A DNA stretch of 64,000 nt from Acinetobacter sp. WC-141. GTDB taxonomy: Bacteria > Pseudomonadota > Gammaproteobacteria > Pseudomonadales > Moraxellaceae. Shown here piece after piece: positions 37,121 through 47,015 of the stretch. The stretch covers positions 1-64,000 of the forward strand of contig NZ_AMSS01000061.1 of NCBI RefSeq assembly GCF_000313935.1. Reading direction: 5' to 3'. Position 1 is the stretch's first letter. Each line of letters begins with the position of its first letter. A program made the position numbers and the translations under genes. The notes under the pieces were generated by a model. The model was not told the DNA's origin and did not search any database. It was given only the letters and a program-made list of their open reading frames with translations.

Positions 37121-38128
37121 CTATTTACTCTCAGATTCAACTTCTCGTACAGCATTGTGTACTTGAACTGGTTCAATATGCAGTAATTTCTTGCCAAAAC
37201 TACGTAGCCACCATACCAGTTGAGATGTAAAAGGTACGGTCGCTGTAACTTCTACGATATTTTCTTCAAGTGGAATTATAGTTTGGTCCTTGCTTAACTG
37301 ACTTTCATAGAATGTTCTGGCAGTTTGCTCGGTCATGGTTAATGTGAGTTGAATTGATTCAGTTGGCTGTTTGTAGTCCACTCTAAAGCCTAGAGCACCT
37401 GAATCAATATAATCATCAATATCAAAATTGACCGGATGTAAGGCTCGACTATCTAATACCTTTGCTGTTTTAAAACGGTGCAAGGCAAAAGTTTGAACTT
37501 CAGTTTTGTCATGTCGAGTGCAAATCAAATAAATGACTGCACCTTTTTGTATCAAAGCCAAGGGATTTAAAATATATGTTTTATCTTCGCCCTGATTGAC
37601 TCGTGCTTGATAAATACATTCTATTTGCTTGTCTTGAAGTAGGCCTTCATAAATTGCTTGTTGAGCATTTCGATCGACTACAGGCGGAATCAGCGGTTGG
37701 CTTGCTGGTACGATGCGTACTCGGTTAATCCATTGTCTCACATTATTTTGTGTAGAGAGGCTGCGTTTAGCCAAATCAAACCACGGCCCCATCTCATCAA
37801 GCAGGCTTGGAGGAAGTAAGTGTTTAAGATGCTCCTCAACCATCATAAACGTTACTGCCTGAGAGCTCGTCATGTGAGGTAAGCTTTGAATAGGCGCATC
37901 TGATTGCCACCGCCAGCCTTGTGGTACGGCTTTATTACTTTCAATTGGAAAGCGCTGAGCAATTTGGTTTAAATCACGCTGAATAGTCCTTAAACTGATA
38001 TCAATACCTTCACGTTCAAGCATTTCTTGTAATTCTCGAGTCCCGATCCATTTACCGGTAGGGAGGCGAGATAAAATCTGCCATTGGCGATATAAACTAT
38101 TTGAAGTTTCTTTTTCTATTACAGACAT
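37121..38128 (-). CDS. WYL-domain transcriptional regulator
   Basis: 335 residues. An N-terminal winged helix-turn-helix (about 10-65, GTRELQEMLEREGIDISLRTIQRDLNQIAQRF) of the DeoR-like type, a WYL domain in the middle (IECIYQARVNQGEDKTYILNPLALIQKGAVIYLICTRHDK) and a WCX C-terminal domain. WYL domains sense small ligands or nucleic acids. It is divergent from the Anbu cluster across 220 bases and may control it. Confidence 0.88.
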   Translation of the reverse strand: MSVIEKETSNSLYRQWQILSRLPTGKWIGTRELQEMLEREGIDISLRTIQRDLNQIAQRFPIESNKAVPQGWRWQSDAPIQSLPHMTSSQAVTFMMVEEHLKHLLPPSLLDEMGPWFDLAKRSLSTQNNVRQWINRVRIVPASQPLIPPVVDRNAQQAIYEGLLQDKQIECIYQARVNQGEDKTYILNPLALIQKGAVIYLICTRHDKTEVQTFALHRFKTAKVLDSRALHPVNFDIDDYIDSGALGFRVDYKQPTESIQLTLTMTEQTARTFYESQLSKDQTIIPLEENIVEVTATVPFTSQLVWWLRSFGKKLLHIEPVQVHNAVREVESESK

Positions 38129-38355
38129 AAGCGTAATACATCTATATCCAACTGCTTTGGTGTCAACACAATAAAAAATCTTTACACATTTAGCAAGTTT
38201 GTCAGATTCGGTTTATGGGTCCTTTTACAATAGATGTTAAGATTTAGAAGAAGAAAGTTATAACTAAACACCGTAAAAATATTAAAGATATATAAATGGC
38301 ACTGAAATTGCTTATTTAAAAATGAAATATAGATAAATGATAAAACGAGGTGGTT

Positions 38356-39906
38356 ATGTCAGAACAAGAGCATGAATTACATACCGAAAATGATTTTTTT
38401 ATACAAGAGCAGACGACTAAGGCACTCATTAACCCAACCTCTTTTTTAGAACATATTTCCGTAAAAACCAATCTATTTGAGCAACTAAAATCACAGTTTT
38501 TTAATGAGATGCTTGATGATGTAACATCAAATGGTGCGGCTTCTAAAAAAATTGAACAATGGTTGAGTATCCGTACTTTAGATGAGCTAAAAGAATTAAA
38601 TGCTCAAGCGAAGCAGCATTTTCTTTATCATGGAATTACTTTTAATGTATACGGTGATAAAGAAGGTACAGAGCGAACGATTCCTTTTGATTTAATTCCA
38701 CGGGTAATTGAAAAAAAACAGTGGGAGAAAATAGCTTCGGGCTGTGCTCAACGCGTTAAAGCATTAAATTATTTCCTCGATGATATTTATCATGGACAAC
38801 ATATTTTAAAAGAACAACTGATTCCTGAAGAGCAAATCATGGGGAACGAGGCTTTTCAGCCCCATATGCTTAAACATTCTCTGAAAGGTAAAATTTATTC
38901 ACAAATTAGCGGAATTGATATTATCCGTGATGGTGAAGGAGAGTTTTTTGTATTAGAAGATAATTTAAGAACACCTTCTGGTGTGTCTTATATGATTGAA
39001 AGCCGAAAGATTAGCCAACAATTGATGCCTGAGTTATGTGCAGCCAATAATTTACAGGGAATTGAGCATTATCCCAAACTGTTAAAAGAAATATTGCAAG
39101 AGAATTCACCTGCCGACCTTCCTTTTATTGTGGTGCTAACACCGGGACGTTTTAACAGTGCTTTTTATGAGCATGCTTTTCTAGCTCGGGAAATGGATGT
39201 ACCCCTGGTTACAAATCGGGATTTATTTGTAGAAAATGATCAAGTTTTTGTCAAAACTATTCGTGGGCGTCAAAAAGTAGACGTAATTTACCGCCGTTTA
39301 GATGATGATTTTCTAGACCCTTTAGCATTTCGACCAGACAGTGCTTTAGGCGTAGCAGGCCTGATGTCTGCTTATTTGCAAAAAAATGTTGTGATTGCAA
39401 ATGCGCCAGGCACAGGGGTGGCTGATGATAAATCTATTTATCCTTATGTGGATCAAATGATTCAATATTATTTAGGTGAAACACCAATTCTAAAAAATGT
39501 ACCGACTTATCAGTGCCGTAAAGATGAACACCTAGATTATGTACTTTCTAATCTGGACCAATTAGTTGTTAAAGAAGCGCAGGGTTCGGGTGGTTATGGC
39601 ATGCTAATTGGCCCTCAAGCAAGCGCGTGTGAAATTGAGGAATTTAGAAAAAATTTGATGGCCACACCTCATATGTACATTGCACAACCTACTTTGGCCT
39701 TATCTGTTGCTCCAACTTTAACTACAGCAGGGGTGGCGGAACGTCACATTGACTTACGTCCATTTGTATTGAGTTCGCCTTATCGTACAGAGATCGTACC
39801 GGGTGGTTTAACACGAGTGGCCATGCAGGCTGGCTCTTTAGTTGTAAATTCTTCTCAAGGTGGCGGTATAAAAGATACATGGGTTGTCGAAACATTACAT
39901 TCCTAA
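38356..39906 (+). CDS. Circularly permuted ATP-grasp protein of the Anbu cluster
   Basis: 516 residues from ATG 38356 with ACGAGG upstream. The CP_ATPgrasp (DUF404/DUF407) domain contains GNEAFQPHMLKHS, ISGIDIIRDGEGEFFVLEDNLRTPSGVSYM, PGRFNSAFYEHAFLAREMDVPLV, VIANAPGTGVADDKSIYPYV and VVKEAQGSGGYGM. ATP-grasp ligases of this type are thought to make peptide or amide bonds. Gene order ATP-grasp, alpha-E, transglutaminase, Anbu is the known arrangement for a proposed peptide-synthesis system; the product is unknown. Confidence 0.9.
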   Translation: MSEQEHELHTENDFFIQEQTTKALINPTSFLEHISVKTNLFEQLKSQFFNEMLDDVTSNGAASKKIEQWLSIRTLDELKELNAQAKQHFLYHGITFNVYGDKEGTERTIPFDLIPRVIEKKQWEKIASGCAQRVKALNYFLDDIYHGQHILKEQLIPEEQIMGNEAFQPHMLKHSLKGKIYSQISGIDIIRDGEGEFFVLEDNLRTPSGVSYMIESRKISQQLMPELCAANNLQGIEHYPKLLKEILQENSPADLPFIVVLTPGRFNSAFYEHAFLAREMDVPLVTNRDLFVENDQVFVKTIRGRQKVDVIYRRLDDDFLDPLAFRPDSALGVAGLMSAYLQKNVVIANAPGTGVADDKSIYPYVDQMIQYYLGETPILKNVPTYQCRKDEHLDYVLSNLDQLVVKEAQGSGGYGMLIGPQASACEIEEFRKNLMATPHMYIAQPTLALSVAPTLTTAGVAERHIDLRPFVLSSPYRTEIVPGGLTRVAMQAGSLVVNSSQGGGIKDTWVVETLHS

Positions 39907-39927
39907 TTGTGGGTTAAGAGGAACTTT

Positions 39928-40524
39928 ATGGTTTTACTCAATTCGAGTGCGCATCAAATATATTGGTTGGGTCGATATTTAATGAGAGTTCAATTTGCAG
40001 CCTCTCATTTACCCTTTACGCAAGATGAGGAAGCAACAAACTTTGCAGCAGCATTTGGTCTGGTAATAGAAAATGCTGAATTACTAAATCACTATATGTT
40101 AGACAAGAAGCAAACATTTTCATTACTGAACCAGTTGGTTATTGCTAAAGATAATATTCAAGAACTAAGAGGTATATTGTCATCAAGTGCTTATGCAGAA
40201 TTAAATAATGTTATTAACACGCTTCAAGGCCAGCCCGAAATTTTGAGAAAAGCTGTTGAAAAATGTACTCAAATATTAGAAGCGGAGAGTGAAGACGTTG
40301 GTTTATTTCTGTATTTAGGCCAAAAAATAGAGCAATTTGATATAGAGCTACGTTTCGGACAGGATTTATCAGCCTTAGTGTCGGAGCTAGATGTCTTAGT
40401 GCAACGGCTTGCTGGCTTAGATTGGGAGAACATAGATCAAAATTGGCAAGTACTAAAGCATCAGCTCACGTGGGACGCTTATTATACTTTTACGCAGCAG
40501 TTGGAAAATATGTTTGAGGTCTGA
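39928..40524 (+). CDS. Alpha-E domain protein of the Anbu cluster
   Basis: 198 residues from ATG 39928, with AGAGGA upstream; a TTG at 39907 is the alternative. The N-terminal LNSSAHQIYWLGRYLMRV is the alpha-E (DUF403) signature, and the whole is helical. Alpha-E proteins always go with circularly permuted ATP-grasp proteins and may be a scaffold or an enzyme. It lies 21 bases after the ATP-grasp gene and 2 before the transglutaminase gene. Confidence 0.9.
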   Translation: MVLLNSSAHQIYWLGRYLMRVQFAASHLPFTQDEEATNFAAAFGLVIENAELLNHYMLDKKQTFSLLNQLVIAKDNIQELRGILSSSAYAELNNVINTLQGQPEILRKAVEKCTQILEAESEDVGLFLYLGQKIEQFDIELRFGQDLSALVSELDVLVQRLAGLDWENIDQNWQVLKHQLTWDAYYTFTQQLENMFEV

Positions 40525-40526
40525 TT

Positions 40527-41306
40527 ATGAAATTGATGGTTAATCATCAAACGCATTATAGTTATACTGAAACTGCTCAAAACAGTATTCAGTATATTAA
40601 AATGATGCCTCAAACATCGCCGCATCAACATGTTATGAATTGGGCAATTAGCGTGCCGGGTGACAAAACGATTAAAAGAGACATATTTAACAATGTATGG
40701 ATGACGGCTAGTCAGCGCTATCAATACCAACATCTTACATTTATGGCTCAAGGAATCGTTGAACTCCAAAATATAGAGCTGGGTTGTGTAAATCTATCTA
40801 CACCTACAAATTTGTTTTTGCAGATGACCAGTGCAACCCGATGTGATTCGGAAATGTTAGACTTTGCCAAAAATATTGTAGCAGTCAAAGATCGACAGCA
40901 TATTGCTTTATTAAGTGAATACATTTTGCAAAAAATACTTTATCAGCCTGAAAGTACATCGGTTCAGACAACTGCGATTGAAGCATTTCATGCTGGTCAG
41001 GGCGTATGCCAAGATCATGCTCACATTTTAATTGCGATGTGTCGTGCGTTACAATTACCTGCACGTTATGTCTCTGGTTATCTATTTGATCAAAACTATC
41101 CGCACCTTGCCAGTCACGCTTGGGCGGAAGTATTTTTAGAAAATCAGTGGTATTGTTTTGATGTAAGCAATCAGTTGTTTACACCCAAACATCATATTTA
41201 TCTTGCTGTGGGACGTGACTATCTCGATGTGGCACCTATTCGTGGTGTAAGAGAGCAAGGTGGAGTTGAGAACATGATGTCTGTGGTTCAAGTGTTGGCA
41301 TGTTGA
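40527..41306 (+). CDS. Transglutaminase-like cysteine peptidase of the Anbu cluster
   Basis: 259 residues: an N-terminal beta domain (Bact_transglu_N, starting MKLMVNHQTHYSYTETA) and the transglutaminase-like core with a visible triad C161 (GVCQDHAH), H197 (SHAWAEVF) and D212 (CFDVSNQ). The family hydrolyses or forms amide bonds. In this cluster it presumably trims or links the peptide product. Confidence 0.9.
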   Translation: MKLMVNHQTHYSYTETAQNSIQYIKMMPQTSPHQHVMNWAISVPGDKTIKRDIFNNVWMTASQRYQYQHLTFMAQGIVELQNIELGCVNLSTPTNLFLQMTSATRCDSEMLDFAKNIVAVKDRQHIALLSEYILQKILYQPESTSVQTTAIEAFHAGQGVCQDHAHILIAMCRALQLPARYVSGYLFDQNYPHLASHAWAEVFLENQWYCFDVSNQLFTPKHHIYLAVGRDYLDVAPIRGVREQGGVENMMSVVQVLAC

Positions 41307-41322
41307 ATGTAAAGAGAATGAA

Positions 41323-42057
41323 ATGACCTATTGTTGTGCGCTAAGATTGGAACAAGGTTTGGTGTTTATTAGTGACACAAGAACCAATGCAGGAGTTGAC
41401 CATATTTCTGTGTTCCGAAAATTGCATACTTTCGGCGTTACCGGAGAGCGCTTTATGGCGTTGCAAACAGCAGGTAATTTAGCCACAACACAAGCTGTTA
41501 TAGGTCATTTGCAAAATGCGCTTACTTTGCAGCAAGAGCCTAATTTATATAGTGTTAATACGATGTTTGAGGCAGCTGAACTGATAGGTAAAACTTTGAA
41601 AGCTGTTTTAGAGGATATTAGTTCGGATACCCAAGAACAAATGAATTATGCCTGTAGTATTTTAGTGGGTGGACAGATTAAAGGTGGTGATATGCAGCTT
41701 TATAATGTCTATCCACAAGGCAATTTTATTTGTGCAACGACAGATACGCCTTATTTTCAAATTGGTGAAAGTAAATATGGCAAACCGATTCTGGATCGAG
41801 CTTTATATTATGCAATGCCATTAGATGATGCATTACGTTGTAGTTTGATTTCTTTTGATTCGACTTTACGTTCAAATGTTTCTGTAGGCTTGCCACTTGA
41901 TGCATTAATTTACACGAAAGATAGTTTCGTTATTCCGATGGGAAAACGAATTACAGAAGATGATCCTTATTTTTCACAAATTAGTCGACAATGGTCAGAT
42001 ACTCTACGTCGTGGCCTACAAGAAATGCCAAAACCAACAGATGATTATTGGCGATAA
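41323..42057 (+). CDS. Anbu, proteasome-like peptidase subunit
   Basis: 244 residues of the Anbu (ancestral beta-subunit) family. The N-terminus MTYCCALRLEQGLVFISDTRTNAG gives Thr2 as the nucleophile after methionine removal, with D18 and K33 in the expected places. Anbu forms open helical assemblies; peptidase activity has been hard to show. Last gene of the cluster, closed by a strong terminator. Confidence 0.92.
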   Translation: MTYCCALRLEQGLVFISDTRTNAGVDHISVFRKLHTFGVTGERFMALQTAGNLATTQAVIGHLQNALTLQQEPNLYSVNTMFEAAELIGKTLKAVLEDISSDTQEQMNYACSILVGGQIKGGDMQLYNVYPQGNFICATTDTPYFQIGESKYGKPILDRALYYAMPLDDALRCSLISFDSTLRSNVSVGLPLDALIYTKDSFVIPMGKRITEDDPYFSQISRQWSDTLRRGLQEMPKPTDDYWR

Positions 42058-42075
42058 GATTTTGAATATTTAAAT

Positions 42076-42105
42076 AAAAAAATCCAAGCATGCTTGGATT
42101 TTTTT
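42076..42105. terminator. Bidirectional terminator after Anbu and alr
   Basis: Seven A, TCCAAGCA, TGCTTGGA, seven T: a perfect palindrome between the convergent Anbu and alr genes. Confidence 0.92.
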
Positions 42106-42117
42106 ATACTTTATTAT

Positions 42118-43194
42118 TTAACTACTTTTACGAATAGGGCGATTGCTTAAGCGACAAAGTAATTCATATCCTATGGTTCCGTTTGCATCTGCAACATCAT
42201 CAACTAGGCGGTGTAGACCCCAGAGTTCGACTGGCGTACCTAATTTTACTTGCAGACCTGTCACGTCGATTGCAAGCATGTCCATACTCACTCGTCCTAC
42301 AACTGCGCAGAGCTGTTTATCAATAGCGACATAGTTTTGTTTAATATAAGCGCGTGGATAACCATCACCATACCCTATAGAAACAATGGCGATATCCATG
42401 GCTTGCTTTGCGCAGAAAGTAGAACCATAGCCGACATGTTCATCAGTTTGAATATGGTTTAGGGCAATCACTTCTGCTGAAAACGTCATGACTGGTTTTA
42501 AGTCAAGATCATGAACTGTTTTATCAGCGAAAGGAGAGGCGCCGTAAAGCATAATACCCGGACGAACATAATCAAAATGTAATTCTGGCCATTTATAAAT
42601 CGCAGCAGAGTTACAGCAAGATGCTAAAACTGGATCACAAGCTTGTTTAACCTGTAAAAATTGTTGTTTTTGTTGTTCGTTAAGTGGATGGTCTACATCT
42701 GCATTTGCGAAATGCATCGCCAGCACGCAGGTAAATCCTTCAGCTTTTAAAGTTTTAATGACTTCAATAATTTCAGGAGCTTTAAAACCTAAACGGTTCA
42801 TGCCACTATTAAGCTTAACCCAGACTTTTAAACCTTGAGAAATGTAGGCTTGTTTGTGTTTAATTAACCATTCAAATTGTTGTTGATGGTGAATCACACA
42901 TTCAAAATTTTGCTCAATTGCAATTGGCATTTCTTCTTCAGAAAATGCCCCTTCAATTAAAGTAACCGGTTGTTGAAACCCAAGTTCACGAATTTCTAAA
43001 CCTTCTTGTAGGCAGGCGACACCAAAGGCATCTGATGCATTTAAGGCTGCTAAACAGTCTTTGATTCCATGTCCATAAGCATTAGCTTTCACCATACTTA
43101 CAATTTTTGAATTTGCTGCGAGTTGTTTGACACGGTTTAAATTATATTGAAGCGCATTGCGATCAATATAAACTGTTGCTTGGCGCACCCTCAT
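42118..43194 (-). CDS. alr: Alanine racemase
   Basis: 358 residues. PLP lysine in VSMVKANAYGHG (about K34), N-terminal RQATVYIDRNALQYNL, and the C-terminal domain with VGYGSTFCAKQ and the catalytic tyrosine region GYGDGYPRAY. It makes D-alanine for peptidoglycan. It follows dnaB by 26 bases on the same strand. Confidence 0.95.
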   Translation of the reverse strand: MRVRQATVYIDRNALQYNLNRVKQLAANSKIVSMVKANAYGHGIKDCLAALNASDAFGVACLQEGLEIRELGFQQPVTLIEGAFSEEEMPIAIEQNFECVIHHQQQFEWLIKHKQAYISQGLKVWVKLNSGMNRLGFKAPEIIEVIKTLKAEGFTCVLAMHFANADVDHPLNEQQKQQFLQVKQACDPVLASCCNSAAIYKWPELHFDYVRPGIMLYGASPFADKTVHDLDLKPVMTFSAEVIALNHIQTDEHVGYGSTFCAKQAMDIAIVSIGYGDGYPRAYIKQNYVAIDKQLCAVVGRVSMDMLAIDVTGLQVKLGTPVELWGLHRLVDDVADANGTIGYELLCRLSNRPIRKSS

Positions 43195-43220
43195 TTACTC
43201 CTTTGGGCTAGAGATAGAGT

Positions 43221-44666
43221 TTATTCTTCATCATCATATTGGCTGTAATACTCAGGAGAGAGATTACTAAATCGAGTATATTGACCTTCAAAAGCAAGAC
43301 GAACTGAACCAATAGGACCGTTACGCTGCTTACCAATAATAATTTCTGCAGTGCCGGCTTCTTTCGACTCTTTGTTATAAACCTCATCACGGTAAATAAA
43401 CATAATTAAGTCGGCATCCTGCTCGATCGCACCAGATTCACGTAAGTCGGACATTACTGGGCGTTTATTTGGTCGGTTTTCCAGACTTCGGTTGAGCTGG
43501 GAAAGTGCGATAACAGGGCATTGCATTTCTTTTGCTAATGCTTTCAAACTACGTGAAATTTCTGAAATCTCACCTACACGGTTATCACCCATACCGGGAA
43601 CTTTCATAAGCTGCAAGTAATCGACCATGATACAACCGATTTTACCATCATGCATTTTGGCAACGCGTCGAGCACGGGCACGAAGTTCGGTTGGAGGGAG
43701 GGCAGATGAGTCATCAATATACAAATGCATTTGTTGAAGCTGCAAAATGGTGCCAGTCACTTTGGTCCATTCATCTGCATCTAAGTTACCCGAACGCAAA
43801 TGTCCTTGGTGGACTTTACCCATTGCAGAAATAAGACGCATTGCAATCGAGTCTGCTGGCATCTCCATTGAAAATACTAGAGCGGGTAGCTTGTTATATT
43901 GCAAAACACTTTCAACCAAATTCATAGCAAAAGTAGTTTTACCCATCGATGGACGCGCAGCAACAATAATTAAGTCACCAGGCTGCATACCAGATGTTTT
44001 ATTATCAAGTTCTAAGAAGCCTGTGGTTAAACCTGTAATATTGCCATCGAGTTTTGAGAGCTCATCAAGTTTACTAATTACATCGGCGGTAACAGAGCTA
44101 ATAGATTTAGGACCTGCATCCTTTTTATTGTTATTGTGCTGTTCTGCTAAAGAGAAAATACTCGTTTCGGCCAAGTCTAGAATTTCACTAACACCTCGAC
44201 CTTTTGTGTCATAAGCATTTTGTAAAATTTCAGTACTGACTTTAATCATGCTGCGAAGCGTAGAGAATTCTTTAATTTTACTGGCATACGTTTCTAAGTT
44301 ATAGAAACTTGAGGGTGAATCAGCCATAAGCTGCATTAAATATTCTTCGCCACCAATTGCATCGAGTAAATTTTGTTTTAAGAGCCAATCACTTACTAAC
44401 ACAGCATCATAAGGAGAGTTTTCTTGTGCCAGTTTCTCAATGGCACGATAGATATATTTGTGGCGTGTTGCATAAAAATCATTTTCTTTTAATAAGTCGC
44501 TGACTTGCTCAAAAGATTCGGCAACTGTCATTAAGGCCGCAAGAACAGCTTGCTCAATGGCTAAATTGTGTGGGGGAGTGCGAAACTCTTTAAGTTGGCC
44601 TGATTCACTCGTCTTATTTTCTGTTGGAGATGAAAGAGTTAAAGAAGTGGCATTCGCCTGAGACAT
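43221..44666 (-). CDS. dnaB: Replicative DNA helicase DnaB
   Basis: 481 residues: the N-terminal DnaG-interacting domain (about 30-130, PPHNLAIEQAVLAALM), linker, and the RecA-like domain with Walker A ARPSMGKTTFAMN, the DDSS and MVDYLQLM motifs and the arginine finger region GKQRNGPIGSV. No intein. It forms the hexameric helicase at the fork. Ordered rpsF-rpsR-rplI-dnaB-alr on the minus strand. Confidence 0.97.
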   Translation of the reverse strand: MSQANATSLTLSSPTENKTSESGQLKEFRTPPHNLAIEQAVLAALMTVAESFEQVSDLLKENDFYATRHKYIYRAIEKLAQENSPYDAVLVSDWLLKQNLLDAIGGEEYLMQLMADSPSSFYNLETYASKIKEFSTLRSMIKVSTEILQNAYDTKGRGVSEILDLAETSIFSLAEQHNNNKKDAGPKSISSVTADVISKLDELSKLDGNITGLTTGFLELDNKTSGMQPGDLIIVAARPSMGKTTFAMNLVESVLQYNKLPALVFSMEMPADSIAMRLISAMGKVHQGHLRSGNLDADEWTKVTGTILQLQQMHLYIDDSSALPPTELRARARRVAKMHDGKIGCIMVDYLQLMKVPGMGDNRVGEISEISRSLKALAKEMQCPVIALSQLNRSLENRPNKRPVMSDLRESGAIEQDADLIMFIYRDEVYNKESKEAGTAEIIIGKQRNGPIGSVRLAFEGQYTRFSNLSPEYYSQYDDEE

Positions 44667-44821
44667 AATTAGACCTGATGATAAAGAAAGGTGTACGCAA
44701 ATAGCCTATAAGGCCGAGAACTATCTTAAAACAAAACTAAATAAACTACCTAATTAAAAAACCAATTAAACTAAAGAACTGATCAGGAATTAATATATCT
44801 TATTTTAAAAATAGGGCACAT

Positions 44822-44855
44822 AAAAAAAGAGCATGCAAAAGCATGCTCTTTTTTT
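44822..44855 (-). terminator. rplI terminator
   Basis: AAAAAAAGAGCATGC, loop AAAA, GCATGCTCTTTTTTT, 9 bases after the rplI stop. T runs on both strands. Confidence 0.92.
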
Positions 44856-44864
44856 GATGAGAAA

Positions 44865-45311
44865 TTACTCAGATACGATAGTAACGAGAACTTCTGCAAC
44901 AACATCATGATGCAATTGGATTGCGATGTTGAATTCACCAGTGTGACGAAGCGCGCCATTCGGTAAACGAACTTCTGCACGGTCAACTGTAAGACCAGCA
45001 TTCGTTAAAGCGTCAGCGATGTCACGAGTACCGATAGAACCGAAGAGTTTACCTTCGTCACCAGCTTTAGCAGTGATAACGATGTTAACTTCATTCAATT
45101 GTTCAGCACGTGCTTGAGCAGCAGCTAAAATTTCAGCTTCTTGCTTTTCAAGTTCAGCGCGACGAGCTTCAAAAGCAGCAGTGTTAGCTTCAGTAGCTGC
45201 AACTGCTTTACCTTGAGGGATAAGGAAGTTACGGCCGTAACCAGCTTTAACTGATACTTTATCGCCTAATTTACCAAGGTTCTTAATGCGTTGTAATAAG
45301 ATAACGTCCAC
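44865..45311 (-). CDS. rplI: Ribosomal protein L9
   Basis: 148 residues, full length. The N-terminal domain [36 protein letters not shown] is the L9 signature; a long helix (about 42-75) joins it to the C-terminal domain. Third gene of the S6-S18-L9 operon, 8 bases after rpsR. Confidence 0.97.
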   Translation of the reverse strand: MDVILLQRIKNLGKLGDKVSVKAGYGRNFLIPQGKAVAATEANTAAFEARRAELEKQEAEILAAAQARAEQLNEVNIVITAKAGDEGKLFGSIGTRDIADALTNAGLTVDRAEVRLPNGALRHTGEFNIAIQLHHDVVAEVLVTIVSE

Positions 45312-45319
45312 AGATCACC

Positions 45320-45547
45320 TCACTTATGGTTGTCAGTGTACGGAATCAAAGACAAGTAGCGAGCTTGCTTGATAGCAAGAGCTAATTGACGTTGATAACG
45401 AGCTTTAGTACCAGTGATACGGCTAGGAACAATCTTGCCGTTTTCAGTGATGTACTGTTTTAAAGTATCGATATCTTTGTAGTCGATGTACACAACATTC
45501 TCAGCTGTAAAGCGGCAGAACTTGCGACGACGGTAAAAACGTGCCAT
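45320..45547 (-). CDS. rpsR: Ribosomal protein S18
   Basis: 75 residues. [13 protein letters not shown] and the [45 protein letters not shown] core are unmistakable. It binds S6 on the 30S platform. It lies 11 bases after rpsF. Confidence 0.97.
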   Translation of the reverse strand: MARFYRRRKFCRFTAENVVYIDYKDIDTLKQYITENGKIVPSRITGTKARYQRQLALAIKQARYLSLIPYTDNHK

Positions 45548-45558
45548 TGATGTTCTCC

Positions 45559-45942
45559 TTATTCAGCGTCTTGAGCAACTTGCTGTGCTTCTTCGCGTTG
45601 AGCTTTACGCGCACGCTTTTCTTCAGCACTTTTAGCAAGCAATGACTCTTCAGTGATTGCGTGTTCACGACGAATGATAAGGTTACGAATGATCGCGTCA
45701 TTATAACGGAATAATTCTTCTAGCTCATCAAGCGTAGTTTGACCACATTCAACATTCATAAGAATGTAGTGTGCTTTGTGAATTTTGTTAATTGGGTAAG
45801 CCAATTGGCGACGGCCCCAATCTTCTAAACGGTGAATTTGACCTTCAGCTTCTTTGATCTGAGAGATATAGCGTTCAACCATACCTACAACTTGATCGCT
45901 TTGATCTGGGTGTACTAAAAGTACGATTTCGTAATGACGCAT
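45559..45942 (-). CDS. rpsF: Ribosomal protein S6
   Basis: 127 residues. [25 protein letters not shown] start and [22 protein letters not shown] core; the C-terminal tail ([24 protein letters not shown]) is charged and unstructured, longer than in E. coli core S6, with no glutamate run. First gene of its operon. Confidence 0.96.
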   Translation of the reverse strand: MRHYEIVLLVHPDQSDQVVGMVERYISQIKEAEGQIHRLEDWGRRQLAYPINKIHKAHYILMNVECGQTTLDELEELFRYNDAIIRNLIIRREHAITEESLLAKSAEEKRARKAQREEAQQVAQDAE

Positions 45943-45975
45943 TGTCAGCTCCTTACGGTTTAAACAGCCCCTAAT
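45943..45975 (-). promoter_or_regulatory. rpsF leader, possible S6:S18-binding motif
   Basis: On the minus strand the bases before rpsF read AGGGGCTGTTTAAACCGTAAGGAG then GCTGACA and the ATG. The known S6:S18 autoregulatory leader is a small hairpin with a conserved CCG; a CCG is present here beside the ribosome binding site. The fold was not computed. Confidence 0.4.
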
Positions 45976-46126
45976 AAATAAAAAATTAGAAGCAAGGAGT
46001 CATAACTTAATAAGTTATGTCGCAAAAATTGCGAAGGCTGAATTATAGGTAAAAGTTCGACTAAAAACAAATCTTTTGATGAGAAAAGTAAAACTTCTTT
46101 ACTATAAGGAGGAAATCCTCCCTTAT

Positions 46127-47005
46127 TTAAAAGAGAGGAAGATTTGGAGCAGGGGATTGATAGGTAAAGCTAAAGCTCAAACTTAACAGGGTAATTAATA
46201 TGACCGAGTAGAGGAAAAAACGTTTAGCCCAAAGTTGGTCATTGTCAGCTTTAAATCCAATAATTGATAAATAGAACCAATATGCTGTTAATGCATTAAA
46301 GGTGACTAGAAAAAATATATTGGTATAGCCAAAACAATATAAACCATTCAATACGGCTGCAAACAACACAATATAAATGACACACTCTACTTTCGTGCGA
46401 TAAATAGAACGTGCAACAGGCAGAATGGGGATTCCCGCATTTTTGTAATCGTCAAAACGATAAATAGCAATTGCCCATGAATGTGGCATTTGCCATAGCG
46501 CGTAAGCTAAAAACAAAAGTAAAGCGGCTACATCAAAATGATGAGTTACTGCTGTATAACCAATAACAGGAGGGCTCGCTCCGGAAATACTACCAATAAC
46601 GGTTTGATGGATTGAGGTACGTTTTGTCCACAAACTATAAAAACCGACGTAGACAATAAAACCAATCATTGCAAACAAGAAAGCGTAAGCATTTACACCG
46701 AACCACAAAATACTAAAACCGATAAGTCCAAGAACAAATGCATATATAAGTGCAACAGTAGGAGAGATGGTTTTTTTGACCAGTGCGCGGTTTTGCGTGC
46801 GCTGCATTTTGGTATCGATGTCTTGGTCTATCACATTATTTACAACACAACCAGAAGCAACAACTAAAGTTGTTCCAAGTAAGGTGAGTAGTAATAATAA
46901 GATGTCTATAGAGCCTTGGGCGGCTAAGAAAAAGCCGCCCAAGGTGGTAATGAAATTACCGAAGAGAATTCCTGGTTTAGTCAGGAATAGATATTTTTTC
47001 AACAT
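46127..47005 (-). CDS. cyoE: Protoheme IX farnesyltransferase (heme O synthase)
   Basis: 292 residues, UbiA-type prenyltransferase with eight or nine membrane helices. The first aspartate motif is NNVIDQDIDTKMQRTQNR; the second lies in YRFDDYKNAGIPILPV. It turns heme B into heme O for the bo3 oxidase. Last gene of the cyo operon. Confidence 0.95.
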   Translation of the reverse strand: MLKKYLFLTKPGILFGNFITTLGGFFLAAQGSIDILLLLLTLLGTTLVVASGCVVNNVIDQDIDTKMQRTQNRALVKKTISPTVALIYAFVLGLIGFSILWFGVNAYAFLFAMIGFIVYVGFYSLWTKRTSIHQTVIGSISGASPPVIGYTAVTHHFDVAALLLFLAYALWQMPHSWAIAIYRFDDYKNAGIPILPVARSIYRTKVECVIYIVLFAAVLNGLYCFGYTNIFFLVTFNALTAYWFYLSIIGFKADNDQLWAKRFFLYSVILITLLSLSFSFTYQSPAPNLPLF

Positions 47006-47015
47006 GACAATCAGT

